A stretch of DNA of 64,000 nucleotides from Roseivirga sp. UBA6061 (GTDB lineage Bacteria; Bacteroidota; Bacteroidia; Cytophagales; Cyclobacteriaceae), in the NCBI GenBank assembly GCA_002427745.1, contig DIYF01000008.1, forward strand, positions 1 through 64,000. The letters run 5' to 3'. The position numbers and the translations under genes are program-made. Within the stretch, counting starts at the first letter, position 1. Each line of letters begins with the position of its first letter. The notes under the pieces are model-generated. The model had not been told where the DNA came from. It saw only the letters and a list, made by a program, of their open reading frames with translations, and did not search any database. Shown in pieces: positions 8,861 to 17,977 of this stretch.

Positions 8861-9973
8861 ATGGCTGAACTTTTTAAGAACATTTACAATACTGAGTTTC
8901 TCACTCGTTTCGCGGACATCGCCACTGAGGTGGTTCCCACCTTTCAAAAAGAAGAATTTCTCAAAACCATATTTGATACGGAATGGGAAGAAAGGGAGCT
9001 AAAGCAGCGCATGCGTCATATTTCCACTGCATTGCGCCCCCGTCTTTCACCGGATTATCACGAAAGTGTAAGTCAGCTCCTGGGCATTATTGAAAAGTAT
9101 CAGGAGAAGGGAATCAGAGAAACGAGTATAGAGTTTATGTTCTTTCCTGACTACATCGAGCTCTATGGACTGGACCACTTTGACACCTCGGTAAGTGCTT
9201 TTGAAAAGGTTACTCAGTTTACCAGCTGCGAGTTTGGCGTAAGGCCTTTCATTATCCGCTATCCCGATGAGATGATTAAGCGCCTGACCAGATGGTCGCA
9301 ACATGATCACCCTGCTGTTCGCAGACTCTCAACAGAGGGCTGTCGTCCGAGGCTTCCCTGGGCCATGGCACTTCCTGACCTGAAAAAGGACCCTGCTGCC
9401 ATTCTGCCTATACTGGAGAAGCTGAAGTCAGACCCTTCTGAATCTGTGAGGCGAAGTGTGGCCAATAACCTGAATGATATTTCAAAAGACCACCCGGAAC
9501 TGGTTCTTGATCTTGCTGATCAGTGGCAGGGACAGACCAAAGAAGTAGACTGGCTGATAAAGCATGCCTGCCGGACCCTGCTGAAGCAGGGCCACCCCCG
9601 TGCCATGGTACTTTTTGGTTTTGGATCAGTAAAGAACATCGAAATCCGGGACCTTGAGATTACGACAGGCCTGGTAAAGCTGGGTAGCGCCATGGAGTTT
9701 CGGTTTAAGCTGATCAACAAGTCAAAGCAGGAGGCCAAAATTCGTCTGGAGTATGCCATCTATTTCCTCAAAGCCAATAACAGTCTCTCGAAAAAGGTCT
9801 TCACCATCAGCGAGAAGCTATACCCCGCTGATTCTGTGACAGACATTACCCGCAAACAGCCTTTCAAGCTGATCACTACGCGTAAGCTTTACGAAGGAGG
9901 CCATAAGCTGGCCCTGATCATCAATGGTGTGGAACAGGACCAGCAGCTGGATTTTGAATTCAGACTTAAGTAG
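8861..9973 (+). CDS. AlkC-type DNA alkylation repair glycosylase
   Basis: A 370-residue protein. The first ~245 residues are alpha-helical HEAT-like repeats (for example HPAVRRLSTEGCRPRLPWA and DPSESVRRSVANNLNDISKDHPELVLDL), as in the AlkC/AlkD non-base-flipping glycosylases. The last ~110 residues (VKLGSAMEFRFKLINKS onward) look like the immunoglobulin-like domain that separates AlkC from AlkD. Family knowledge: AlkC removes 3-methylcytosine and 3-methyladenine from DNA in the cytoplasm. The gene stands alone and converges on the permease gene 12 bases downstream. The assignment to AlkC rather than AlkD rests on length and the C-terminal beta domain. Confidence 0.85.
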   Translation: MAELFKNIYNTEFLTRFADIATEVVPTFQKEEFLKTIFDTEWEERELKQRMRHISTALRPRLSPDYHESVSQLLGIIEKYQEKGIRETSIEFMFFPDYIELYGLDHFDTSVSAFEKVTQFTSCEFGVRPFIIRYPDEMIKRLTRWSQHDHPAVRRLSTEGCRPRLPWAMALPDLKKDPAAILPILEKLKSDPSESVRRSVANNLNDISKDHPELVLDLADQWQGQTKEVDWLIKHACRTLLKQGHPRAMVLFGFGSVKNIEIRDLEITTGLVKLGSAMEFRFKLINKSKQEAKIRLEYAIYFLKANNSLSKKVFTISEKLYPADSVTDITRKQPFKLITTRKLYEGGHKLALIINGVEQDQQLDFEFRLK

Positions 9974-9985
9974 CTGACTCAGCGT

Positions 9986-12388
9986 TTATTCAGACCTGAG
10001 GCTCCTCACGGGGTTCATTCTGGCCGACCTGACAGCATGAAAGCTGGCAGTGAGCAGCGTGATAACCAGTGCACCGGCTGCTGCTACAGCAAAAACCCAC
10101 CATGAAATGTCGGTTCGGTATTCATAACCGTTCAGCCAGCCATTGAACACGTAGTAAGCAATGGGCACAGCTATGAGGCATGATATACCCACGAGCCATA
10201 TAAAGCTGCCAGACATCATTTTCCAGATACTGATCACCGAGGCTCCCAGTACTTTTCTGATGCCGATTTCTTTGGTCCTTTGCTCAGCCACAAATGAGGC
10301 AAGCCCCAGTAATCCCAGGCAGCTAATAAGAATGGCCATGGCAGCAAAGGTGCCCGAGAGTTTACTGATGCGTTCTTCTGCCGCGAAGTTTCTGTCATAC
10401 TCCACATCGGCAAAGCGATAATCAAAAGGAATGGCCGGCATATGTCTGTTAAAAGTATTCTTAACCAGAGCCAGGGCCTCACCGGTACTTATATCCGGGT
10501 TCAGTCTGATGCTCATACAATCCATTCGGCCGCTACCAATGGAGTAAATGGTTGGTTGAACAGGGTTGAAGGGAGATTCGATCAGCATATCTTTGACAAC
10601 ACCAATAATGCGGAAGTTTCTCGCATAAGCCCCCTCTCCTCTCCTGATCACTTTTCCTACCGGGTTTTCAAGCCCCATATAGGCCACGGCTTTTTCGTTC
10701 AGAATAAAGGCAGATGAATCGGTAGCAAAGCTTCTGGAGAAGTCTCGACCGTCCACAAGCTCCCAGCCCACAGTCTTTCCGTACTCATGAGTGGCTCTTA
10801 TGTCAGCAAAGCTATACTGTGCGCTGGGATCCTTGCCTTCCCATCGATAATCAGCACGTTGCGAGAAAATACCCGTCAGTGGACTGCTCGATTCAGACAT
10901 GTCCACGATGGCCTGCTGTGCCTGTAGTTCAGTGCGCAGTAATTCATATTTACCATTAAAGTCGCTGGTATTACTCCAGACCATGATGGTGTTTTTATTG
11001 TCGAATCCCATGGGTCGGTCTTTGGCAAACTCAATTTGCTTTCTGACCAGCGCTGTGCCTATGATCAGGCTGACGGATACCGTAAACTGAAGTACTACCA
11101 ATGCCTTTCTGAAATTGGTAGCAGAACTACCTCCCCTGATGCTGCCCTTCAGGGCTTTTACCGGTTTGAATGACGATAAATATAAAGCGGGATAACTTCC
11201 TGAAAGCACTGCTGCGATGCACATAAACCCAAAAGAAATCAGCCAGAAGTAAGGGCTGTCAAGGGGAATGGCAATGCTCTTACCCGCCAGGTTGTTAAAA
11301 GCCGGCATTGCCAGCATGACGATGCCCAAAGTCAGAAGAAATGCCAGCATGACCACCAAAGCTGACTCGGCAAAAAACTGCCCGATCAGATGGCTCCTGA
11401 GCGAACCGATGGCTTTGCGGATTCCTACTTCTTTTGCTCTTCGTTCTGATTGGGCCGTGCTCAGGTTCATAAAATTGATACAGGCCAGCAACAGCACAAA
11501 AACACCTACTATACCAAAGAGCCATACTGACTGGATAGCCCCTCCCTGATTAACTCCGTTCTTCCATTCTGATCTCAAGTGCCAGTCTTTCATAGGGTAA
11601 AGGGCCAGCTCGGGATGATAGGCCTGTTCGGCCGTGCTCAGGTGTGGTAATAGTGTAGCCTTGATGGCATCGCTGACTGAGCTCATATCAGCATTTTCAT
11701 GCAGCTGTGTATATAGCTGAAATGAGCTCATGTTCCAGTTGTTTTGCTCAATGGCAGACCTGATCCAGCCCTGCGATTGGGCAAAAAGCTGCCAGGGTGC
11801 TATGAACTGTAGTTGGTGCAGACTGGAGTTTTCAGGCAGGTCTTCATAGACCCCGGTGACCATCACATCCATGAAATTGTTGATTTTCATAAGCTTTCCC
11901 GTGGCCTCCTCTTCTCCGAAAAAGGTTTTGGCCAGTGAGGCCGAAAGTATCACCGACCCAGGTTCTGCTAATGCATCGGCTGTTCCGCTAAGCATCTTGA
12001 GCGAAAACATAGAAACCACCTCCGGCCCCATGTAATTACCGGTTTTGGTGAACTTGTCATTTTCGTGAGAAATGATCTGCTCCTGTGGCCAGAAGGCGGT
12101 TGCCAGGTGCTTAAAGTGATCTCCGTGTTGGGCCCGTAATTCATTTTCCAGTGTTACGGGAACGGGCTTTTCCGTTACTCTCGAGCCGTCTATATCCCGA
12201 TGTACCATCACCTGAGCAATGTGGTCATGATGGCTGTGGTAGTCATCAAAAGAGAGCTCATCATTGACCCAGAGGCCTATGAGCATAGTGGCCGCCAGGC
12301 CCATGGCAAGCCCGCCAATATTGATGATAGAATAACCTTTATTTCTCAGAAGATTGCGGTAGGCAGTTTTGAAGTAGTTGCGATACAT
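9986..12388 (-). CDS. MacB/FtsX-type ABC transporter permease
   Basis: An 800-residue protein starting MYRNYFKTAYRNLLRNKGYS, the usual start of this Bacteroidota family. Order: TM1 (about residues 20-42), MacB-type periplasmic domain, three-helix FtsX domain (about 280-430, with ERRAKEVGIRKAIGS), a TM around 435-455, a second periplasmic domain, and a C-terminal FtsX domain (EQRTKEIGIRKVLGAS). The end is RSARMNPVRSLRSE. It belongs to the same family as the genes at 2 and 15194. The partner ATPase is not encoded nearby, so the substrate is unknown; antimicrobial-peptide or lipoprotein export is typical of the superfamily. A 25-base palindrome lies upstream. Confidence 0.9.
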   Translation of the reverse strand: MYRNYFKTAYRNLLRNKGYSIINIGGLAMGLAATMLIGLWVNDELSFDDYHSHHDHIAQVMVHRDIDGSRVTEKPVPVTLENELRAQHGDHFKHLATAFWPQEQIISHENDKFTKTGNYMGPEVVSMFSLKMLSGTADALAEPGSVILSASLAKTFFGEEEATGKLMKINNFMDVMVTGVYEDLPENSSLHQLQFIAPWQLFAQSQGWIRSAIEQNNWNMSSFQLYTQLHENADMSSVSDAIKATLLPHLSTAEQAYHPELALYPMKDWHLRSEWKNGVNQGGAIQSVWLFGIVGVFVLLLACINFMNLSTAQSERRAKEVGIRKAIGSLRSHLIGQFFAESALVVMLAFLLTLGIVMLAMPAFNNLAGKSIAIPLDSPYFWLISFGFMCIAAVLSGSYPALYLSSFKPVKALKGSIRGGSSATNFRKALVVLQFTVSVSLIIGTALVRKQIEFAKDRPMGFDNKNTIMVWSNTSDFNGKYELLRTELQAQQAIVDMSESSSPLTGIFSQRADYRWEGKDPSAQYSFADIRATHEYGKTVGWELVDGRDFSRSFATDSSAFILNEKAVAYMGLENPVGKVIRRGEGAYARNFRIIGVVKDMLIESPFNPVQPTIYSIGSGRMDCMSIRLNPDISTGEALALVKNTFNRHMPAIPFDYRFADVEYDRNFAAEERISKLSGTFAAMAILISCLGLLGLASFVAEQRTKEIGIRKVLGASVISIWKMMSGSFIWLVGISCLIAVPIAYYVFNGWLNGYEYRTDISWWVFAVAAAGALVITLLTASFHAVRSARMNPVRSLRSE

Positions 12389-12546
12389 ATTTGCGTGAAT
12401 TCTGTCCTGAAACCCGGGCTTCTCTGCTCTACTTTTGTAAAGAGAATACCGGACTAAATACCCATGACGATTCTGCTGAGATTACATTACACTCAGAATA
12501 CACGCTACATAAGAAAGTAATATAAAGGCCCAAACAGGTTGTTGCG

Positions 12547-12571
12547 ATAAATCTCGCATTACGAGATTTAT
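12547..12571. promoter_or_regulatory. Perfect inverted repeat upstream of a permease gene
   Basis: ATAAATCTCG-CATTA-CGAGATTTAT is a perfect 10-bp inverted repeat in the 219-base gap between yccF and the permease start (12388). It lacks a T-run on either strand, so it is better read as an operator or UTR hairpin than as a terminator. Confidence 0.45.
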
Positions 12572-12607
12572 GGAATTTTCGCTTCTCTAAGCCTCAGAGA
12601 CTATGGT

Positions 12608-12979
12608 TCAATATCCATAACTCCTGCCAAAGGGAGCAAAGGCCAGCCCGGCCAGTTTAAAGTGCTGCACGCCAAAAGGGATGCCAATGATGGTGATACA
12701 GAAGATAATGCCACAGACTATATGCGTGAGGAATACCCAGAATCCACCGAAGATCAGCCAGATGATGTTGAGAGGAAGTGACAGGCAACCCGAAAGTGTT
12801 CTGCCTGGCTCTATATGCTGTCCGAAAGGGGCAAAACCCAGGATAGCCAGCTTAAAGCACTGAATGCCAAAGGGAATACCTACTATGGTAAGGCAGAGGG
12901 CAATGCCCCCGATAATGTACTCCAATGCGATGGCCCAGCCGCCAAAAACTATCCAAATGATATTCCCTATTAATGACAT
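12608..12979 (-). CDS. yccF: YccF-domain inner-membrane protein
   Basis: A 123-residue protein built of two tandem YccF (DUF307) units, each with a hydrophobic segment: NIIWIVFGGW...GIPFGIQCFKLAILGFAPFG and NIIWLIFGGF...GIPFGVQHFKLAGLAFAPFG. The repeated G-I-P-F-G-x-Q-x-F-K-L motif is diagnostic. The length matches the usual family size (~120-150). The protein is probably an integral inner-membrane protein; the molecular role of YccF is not established. It is monocistronic on the minus strand. Confidence 0.92.
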   Translation of the reverse strand: MSLIGNIIWIVFGGWAIALEYIIGGIALCLTIVGIPFGIQCFKLAILGFAPFGQHIEPGRTLSGCLSLPLNIIWLIFGGFWVFLTHIVCGIIFCITIIGIPFGVQHFKLAGLAFAPFGRSYGY

Positions 12980-13100
12980 TGTTAAGACTAACGAACTTTT
13001 CTACCTGTTTAGTGACAAGTTAATGGTATACGGATGAATTGAATGATAAATGTTCTGTAACTGACTGTCAATCATACTAATTCTTAAGGGAGGTAAGATA

Positions 13101-14297
13101 TTATCTGCCAGAGTCAATCCTCTCGCTCAGCTCATAAATATCATACAGGTTGTAGTCCCGCTCAATCTCCTCGTTGACATTGGGTACCAAAAACCTGCGT
13201 TCGGTGAGCCGCACCATTCGGGGGAAATACCGCTCAGTTTCATATACCTTCTGACCCTTTAAGAAAAAGGAAGTGATCGTTTTACTTTCAGTACGAGCCA
13301 GTTTGTTGGCTTCCTGATAACTGGTGATACTATTACTGACGAAGCCTGTTTTGTGCACAACAACAGTCGCATCACCTTCTGAATAAACATCCAGGATAGC
13401 ACTATTCGTTAAACCATATACATAGTTGAGCTCATTGGCGGGGCCAAAACCCTTCAGGCTGTTTTTATGCTGATCTTCGTAGGAAATGCCTCTGGGTTCA
13501 GTATTGAAATCTGTTAAGCTGAGCTCTATCGTTTCCATGAGTTTGAAGTCGTTAGTTGCGTCATAGACGTAGAGCTTTTGTTCCAGGGGTAATGCCAGTA
13601 CCAGTTCGTTTTTGGTGGAATTGAAAGATACCCTGGGCTGATGACTGGTATAAAAGAGATCGGAAGTCCTGTATATTGAGGTTTCAGGGTAAGTGAGAAT
13701 GGGATTTCCGCTTTCGGCACCAGAGCTGAAAACACTGATCATGGAGGCTGTTTCAAAATGGTCGGGTTTTAATTTTAAGACGCCACTGCCATTATGATCA
13801 ATCACCCGGATCAGCAGATTTTCACCTTCTGCCTGCATCACGGCCGGTGCACCATCAATATATCTTAAGGGGATGCTATAGCCGTTTGCTCCATACACAA
13901 TTCTGTCTTCATAGGTCCAGTCATCGGTATAGGTAAAATAGACGGCAGGCCCATGGATGATTTTTCCATCACCAAAGTAGCCCAGCTCTGTCAGTCCACG
14001 GCCGAAATGTCCCGGTCCCTCTCCTGTCAGGTCTGCAGTGGTAAGGATGTTACCCTCCATATCCAGCTCCAGGCAGGCTTTGGTACTGGTAGCATAGGCC
14101 AGCAGCCGTTGGTTTTCGGCATCATAGTCTGTTACCTGTATGGCCTCAAGCTTGTCTATTCGAATAGAATCTGTTTTAACCAGGTCGTATTGGACACTGC
14201 CGGAAGATTGAGCCTGTCCGGTATTACCTGAGTCACAGGCAGTAAAAAAAACAGCGATCAGGGTCAGCAGTAGGTACTGAAAAAAATGTTTGGTCAT
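13101..14297 (-). CDS. Exported lipoprotein, beta-propeller-like (DUF4221-like)
   Basis: A 398-residue protein with signal peptide LLLTLIAVFFTAC and lipobox cysteine near residue 20. The mature part is rich in short beta strands, with the DLTGEGPGHFGRGL motif seen in Bacteroidota 6-bladed-propeller lipoproteins (BF3164/DUF4221-like) and a C-terminal FPRMVRLTERRFLVPNV. There is no catalytic signature. It is probably anchored in the outer membrane. Its start lies 21 bases from a short inverted repeat. The family is assigned by general resemblance only. Confidence 0.7.
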   Translation of the reverse strand: MTKHFFQYLLLTLIAVFFTACDSGNTGQAQSSGSVQYDLVKTDSIRIDKLEAIQVTDYDAENQRLLAYATSTKACLELDMEGNILTTADLTGEGPGHFGRGLTELGYFGDGKIIHGPAVYFTYTDDWTYEDRIVYGANGYSIPLRYIDGAPAVMQAEGENLLIRVIDHNGSGVLKLKPDHFETASMISVFSSGAESGNPILTYPETSIYRTSDLFYTSHQPRVSFNSTKNELVLALPLEQKLYVYDATNDFKLMETIELSLTDFNTEPRGISYEDQHKNSLKGFGPANELNYVYGLTNSAILDVYSEGDATVVVHKTGFVSNSITSYQEANKLARTESKTITSFFLKGQKVYETERYFPRMVRLTERRFLVPNVNEEIERDYNLYDIYELSERIDSGR

Positions 14298-14317
14298 GAC
14301 AGTTGTGTAGAGTTACT

Positions 14318-14336
14318 CTTTGGTACCTAACCAAAG
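14318..14336. promoter_or_regulatory. Short inverted repeat upstream of the DUF4221-like gene
   Basis: CTTTGGT-ACCTA-ACCAAAG, 7-bp arms, lies 21 bases before the start codon at 14297. It could be an operator or a leader hairpin. No T-run follows it. Confidence 0.3.
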
Positions 14337-14388
14337 CCAGAGGTCATCTGTTAAAAAAGAAATTATCAGAAAAACGAGCCGTTCGCTC

Positions 14389-15048
14389 CTAGATGTTTTT
14401 GAACGATATAATCTCCTTGTTCTCTTTGCCTAATTCAAAAACAGCAGCATGGTCTGTATTACCCCGGTTGTCTTTCAGACGAAAAGTATGGTAGTAGAGC
14501 ACTGTCTCGGCTCTTTCAAAATCTATGTTGAAAACAGAAAGGTTAAACTGACTCACTGCTGAGCCAAGCTGATTGATCGCATCCATCATGCGGCTTTCCT
14601 CCAAATAGAGGTCTGCCCGGATTTCCGAACTCAGTACATCCGCCTGCTTGATGCTTCGCTTCAATCGGGCATCCAGCGCCAGATAATCTGCCACAGTTGA
14701 AAGGCTCAGATCTTTTAACTGTTCTTCTGCCTCATAAATAAGTCGATTTACCTCTGCGGATACATATTGTTTTCTCATCAGGCTAAGCTGACTTTTGATA
14801 GTATCCTCAATAATGCCCATGGGTTGGTTGATGTCTTCACGGGCCAGCAGAAAGGACTCATTCACTTCCTCAAAGCTAAGAGGTGTATAATCTACACTTT
14901 CTCCGGCCTGCTCAAGTTTATCCAGAATAAAGGCCTGGATTTGCTCCTGATAGGTGCGGTCTGCTTTTCCCGGCTCAAAAAAGGTGAGGCTTAACCCAAC
15001 GACCAGGGCAATCAGCAACAGGTTTCCGATGAGCTTCTTTTTGTTCAT
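14389..15048 (-). CDS. Hypothetical single-pass membrane or exported protein
   Basis: A 219-residue protein with one N-terminal hydrophobic segment (LIGNLLLIALVVGLSLTFF, about residues 5-23) preceded by KKK, so it is either anchored with the bulk in the periplasm or cleaved. The remainder is strongly helical and charged (for example YEAEEQLKDLSLSTVADYLALDARL) and ends in a short beta-like segment. Only DUF-level resemblance is possible and I recognise no family. It lies 48 bases from the permease terminator and has no co-directional partner close enough to prove an operon. Confidence 0.65.
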   Translation of the reverse strand: MNKKKLIGNLLLIALVVGLSLTFFEPGKADRTYQEQIQAFILDKLEQAGESVDYTPLSFEEVNESFLLAREDINQPMGIIEDTIKSQLSLMRKQYVSAEVNRLIYEAEEQLKDLSLSTVADYLALDARLKRSIKQADVLSSEIRADLYLEESRMMDAINQLGSAVSQFNLSVFNIDFERAETVLYYHTFRLKDNRGNTDHAAVFELGKENKEIISFKNI

Positions 15049-15100
15049 GCAGCTAATATACTGTTGAATTCAGTAATCACAGTGTCTGAGGCCCTCAGTC

Positions 15101-15160
15101 AAAAGAAAAGCCCGATTAATTTTAATTAATCACGGCCTCTCCTTTAGCGATAACGGGCTT
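15101..15160 (-). terminator. Terminator-like structure after the 15194 permease gene
   Basis: Read on the minus strand, AAGCCCG (15160-15154) pairs with CGGGCTT (15114-15108) and is followed by TTCTTTT. The long loop itself holds a perfect 18-base palindrome, GATTAATT-TT-AATTAATC (15114-15131, overlapping the stem by one base). The stem is short for such a loop, so efficiency is uncertain. Confidence 0.45.
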
Positions 15161-15193
15161 ATCAACCCGCTATATCAGTTCTGGCTCATTGGC

Positions 15194-17617
15194 CTACTCA
15201 TACCTTAAAGTCCTCGAAGGGTCAGCCTTTGCGCTTCGCAGCGTTTGGTAGCTCACGGTGAGTATGGCTACTATAAATACAATACTGGCCGCTGCCGCAA
15301 AGATCGTCCAGCCCATACTGGTCCGGTAAGCGAAGTCATTGAGCCATAGGTCCATAAAATAGTAGGTAAAGGGTACTCCGATCAGCACTGAGATAAGAAT
15401 GAGCCACATATACTCGCGGGAGAGCAGAAGCAGAATATTGGGAATGCTGGCCCCCAGAACTTTACGAATCCCGATTTCCTTTGTGCGCTGCAGGGCACTA
15501 AAGGCAGACAGACCAAAAAGCCCCAGGCATGACACAATGATGGCCAGTACAGAGAAAATACTGAAGACTGTACCGAACTGATCTTCCTTGGCATACTGCC
15601 GGTTAAAGAAGGTATCGAGATAAAAGTAGTCCATTGGGTTGCCCGGGAAAAAGTTATTCCAGGCTGCCTGCACCCGTTCTGTGGTCTGGTTTGGGTTGTT
15701 GGTTTGTAGCTTCAGCGAGAAAAAGGAATTACTGGCCTCTATCAACCTGTACAGAATAGGAGATACATTTGACTTCAGAGACATCTGATTATAGTTATCC
15801 AGCACCCCGACAATTACTTTTTCGATTCCCTCATGGGTGATTTTTTGTCCGATAGCCGCCTGAGGACTATCAAAGCCCAAAAACTCAACAGCTGCCACAT
15901 TCAATACGGCAGCGGCTGTATCTGTGGCAAAACCGCGTTCAAAATTGCGACCTTCTACTATTTCAATGCCATAGTTGGGCACATAGTCGTAGTCGATACC
16001 CACATTGTAAATCGTTTTAAATTCAGAATTGGGCTGCTCAGCCCGTTTTGCTCCATTGGTCCAGAATATTTCATCGCCCGGTACATTGGTAGAGCTGCTG
16101 AAAGCTTGTATATCGGCCGCCCGCGTTACTTCATTTTTAAAGCTCTCCACAAAGCTTTCGAAGGGTACATCCTGATTGATAACGTTGGGCCCCTGTAAGA
16201 CAAGCGTTTGTTCCATATCGAAACCCAGGTCTTTATTTTTAAGGAACTGGAGCTGCTTATACACGATAAAGGTGCCGGCAATCAGGAAAACCGAAGCGAA
16301 GAACTGAAAGGTCACCAGTACTTTTCTCAGAACATTTCCCTGCCCTGACCGGCTCAGTTTGCCTTTGAGCACCACAATAGGCCGGAATGAGGAAAGTACA
16401 AATGCCGGATAAATGCCTGACAGGAATGCACCGGCCAGGAATACGGCTATCACGATCAGCCAGGTACCCGAGTTAAAGATCAATACCAGAGACAGGGGAG
16501 AGTTGGTGAGTTGATTGAAATAGGGCAGTACCATGGCTACAATCAGCACGGACAAAACGGCAGCAATCAGGTTTACTATCACGGACTCTACAATAAACTG
16601 CCTGATGAGCTGGCTGCGAAAGGCTCCCAGCACTTTTCTGACCCCTACTTCCTTGGCGCGCTCCATGGATTTGGCTGAGGCCATATTGATATAGTTTACC
16701 CAGGCAATGACCAGAATAAAAATGGCTAGAATTCCCAGGAAGTATACAGACTGCGCATCCCCGTTTTCCTCAGGCTCAGACTCCTGCAGCAATTCCGAAT
16801 TCAAATGGATGTCTGTAATGGCCTGAAGCGGGAACTCCTGAAGATAATTGTTCTCTTCAAAGTCGGCTCCCTTCAGGTCGTACAAGTAGGCTGCAAAGCG
16901 TTTGTCAAACTCCTTTGGATCTGTTCCCGGTTGCAGGCTAATGTAGGTATTGTGGTCGTACCAGCCCCAGCTCGTTTCTGAGCCTCCATTAGAAGGCTCA
17001 TTGAGTGTAGCATGCGACAGTAACAAACCAAACTTGATATGAGAATTCTCAGGCACGTCCCTGACTATACCCGTGACCAGGTACTCTCCGGAAAGCCAGC
17101 CTGAGCCAAACTCAATGTATTTGCCCATCGGGTCTTCTGAACCAAAATATTTTCTGGCGGTACTTTCGGTGAGTACGGCTTTTTTAGGGGCGTCCAGTGC
17201 CGTTTCGATATCCCCTCTGACCAGTTGCCAGTTAAACACAGTAAGCCAGGAAGGGGTGGCCATCTGTACCTTTTCTTCGCGGAAGTTTTTGTCTTTGTAG
17301 GTGACAATGCCTGAAGCAGGGTAGGCAATGGCATATTCTTCTATCTCGGGGAAATTATCCCTCATGGCTTTACCTACCGCAGGTACAGCCGCGGCACACT
17401 TGTAGATGTTGACCCCGTTTTTATAATAGTTGTATTGTACCCTGTAGAGGTTTTCATGATTGGCATGAAACTTATCATAACTGCGCTCGAAGGTCACATA
17501 CTGAAAGATGACCATACAGCAGGCCATGCCGATAGCCAGGCCGAAGATATTGAGAAAAGAAAAGACTTTGTTTTTGAGCAGGCTACGGAAAGCCGTCCGG
17601 AAATAGCTGGAGAACAT
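15194..17617 (-). CDS. MacB/FtsX-type ABC transporter permease
   Basis: An 807-residue protein. ATG 17617 (MFSSYFRTAFRSLLKNKVFS) is chosen over an upstream in-frame start that would add 26 atypical residues. Domain order matches the 9986 gene: TM1, MacB-type periplasmic domain, FtsX (MERAKEVGVRKVLGA, then a TM pair), second periplasmic domain, C-terminal FtsX (LQRTKEIGIRKVLGAS) and the terminal motif RSAKADPSRTLRYE. This is the third member of the family in 18 kb, and again no ATPase gene is linked. Substrate unknown. A terminator-like structure follows the stop. Confidence 0.9.
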   Translation of the reverse strand: MFSSYFRTAFRSLLKNKVFSFLNIFGLAIGMACCMVIFQYVTFERSYDKFHANHENLYRVQYNYYKNGVNIYKCAAAVPAVGKAMRDNFPEIEEYAIAYPASGIVTYKDKNFREEKVQMATPSWLTVFNWQLVRGDIETALDAPKKAVLTESTARKYFGSEDPMGKYIEFGSGWLSGEYLVTGIVRDVPENSHIKFGLLLSHATLNEPSNGGSETSWGWYDHNTYISLQPGTDPKEFDKRFAAYLYDLKGADFEENNYLQEFPLQAITDIHLNSELLQESEPEENGDAQSVYFLGILAIFILVIAWVNYINMASAKSMERAKEVGVRKVLGAFRSQLIRQFIVESVIVNLIAAVLSVLIVAMVLPYFNQLTNSPLSLVLIFNSGTWLIVIAVFLAGAFLSGIYPAFVLSSFRPIVVLKGKLSRSGQGNVLRKVLVTFQFFASVFLIAGTFIVYKQLQFLKNKDLGFDMEQTLVLQGPNVINQDVPFESFVESFKNEVTRAADIQAFSSSTNVPGDEIFWTNGAKRAEQPNSEFKTIYNVGIDYDYVPNYGIEIVEGRNFERGFATDTAAAVLNVAAVEFLGFDSPQAAIGQKITHEGIEKVIVGVLDNYNQMSLKSNVSPILYRLIEASNSFFSLKLQTNNPNQTTERVQAAWNNFFPGNPMDYFYLDTFFNRQYAKEDQFGTVFSIFSVLAIIVSCLGLFGLSAFSALQRTKEIGIRKVLGASIPNILLLLSREYMWLILISVLIGVPFTYYFMDLWLNDFAYRTSMGWTIFAAAASIVFIVAILTVSYQTLRSAKADPSRTLRYE

Positions 17618-17794
17618 AGTGTAAAGTTTTGAGTTTGACCGAATTACAAAATCGTAAAAAGCACGGCCAAAGTCAAACCGACTGGTTTTAAGCAAGAATC
17701 GCCTACGACTGCTTACCCCGGCAACCCGCCAAACGACAGGCTAAGCCCGACATAACCCTCATTGTCTGGTAAAGGCACAAATGTTAAAAGGGGC

Positions 17795-17904
17795 GTCATT
17801 CCCAGCTCGACTGGGAATCTGCGAGGTCAATTTTCAGCAGTGAATGAGATGCCAGGTTTTTTGCTTGTGCTGAAGCTCCGTCAACATGTAATCGCAGGAA
17901 TGAC
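17795..17904. repeat. REP-like intergenic palindromic element
   Basis: The 360-base gap 17618-17977 has no gene. It contains a 110-base segment bounded by GTCATTCC (17795-17802) and GGAATGAC (17897-17904). Directly inside the left end is a hairpin TTCCCAG-CTCGA-CTGGGAA. The outline recalls the GTCATTCCC-type palindromic repeats scattered in many bacterial genomes. Only one copy is in the window, so repetition is inferred from form. Confidence 0.45.
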
Positions 17905-17977
17905 AGGAAGATGTCTGAGACGACCACCTCAACTCCGACACCACCTGGATTCAATAGTCAAAACCTCATGGCTAAGC

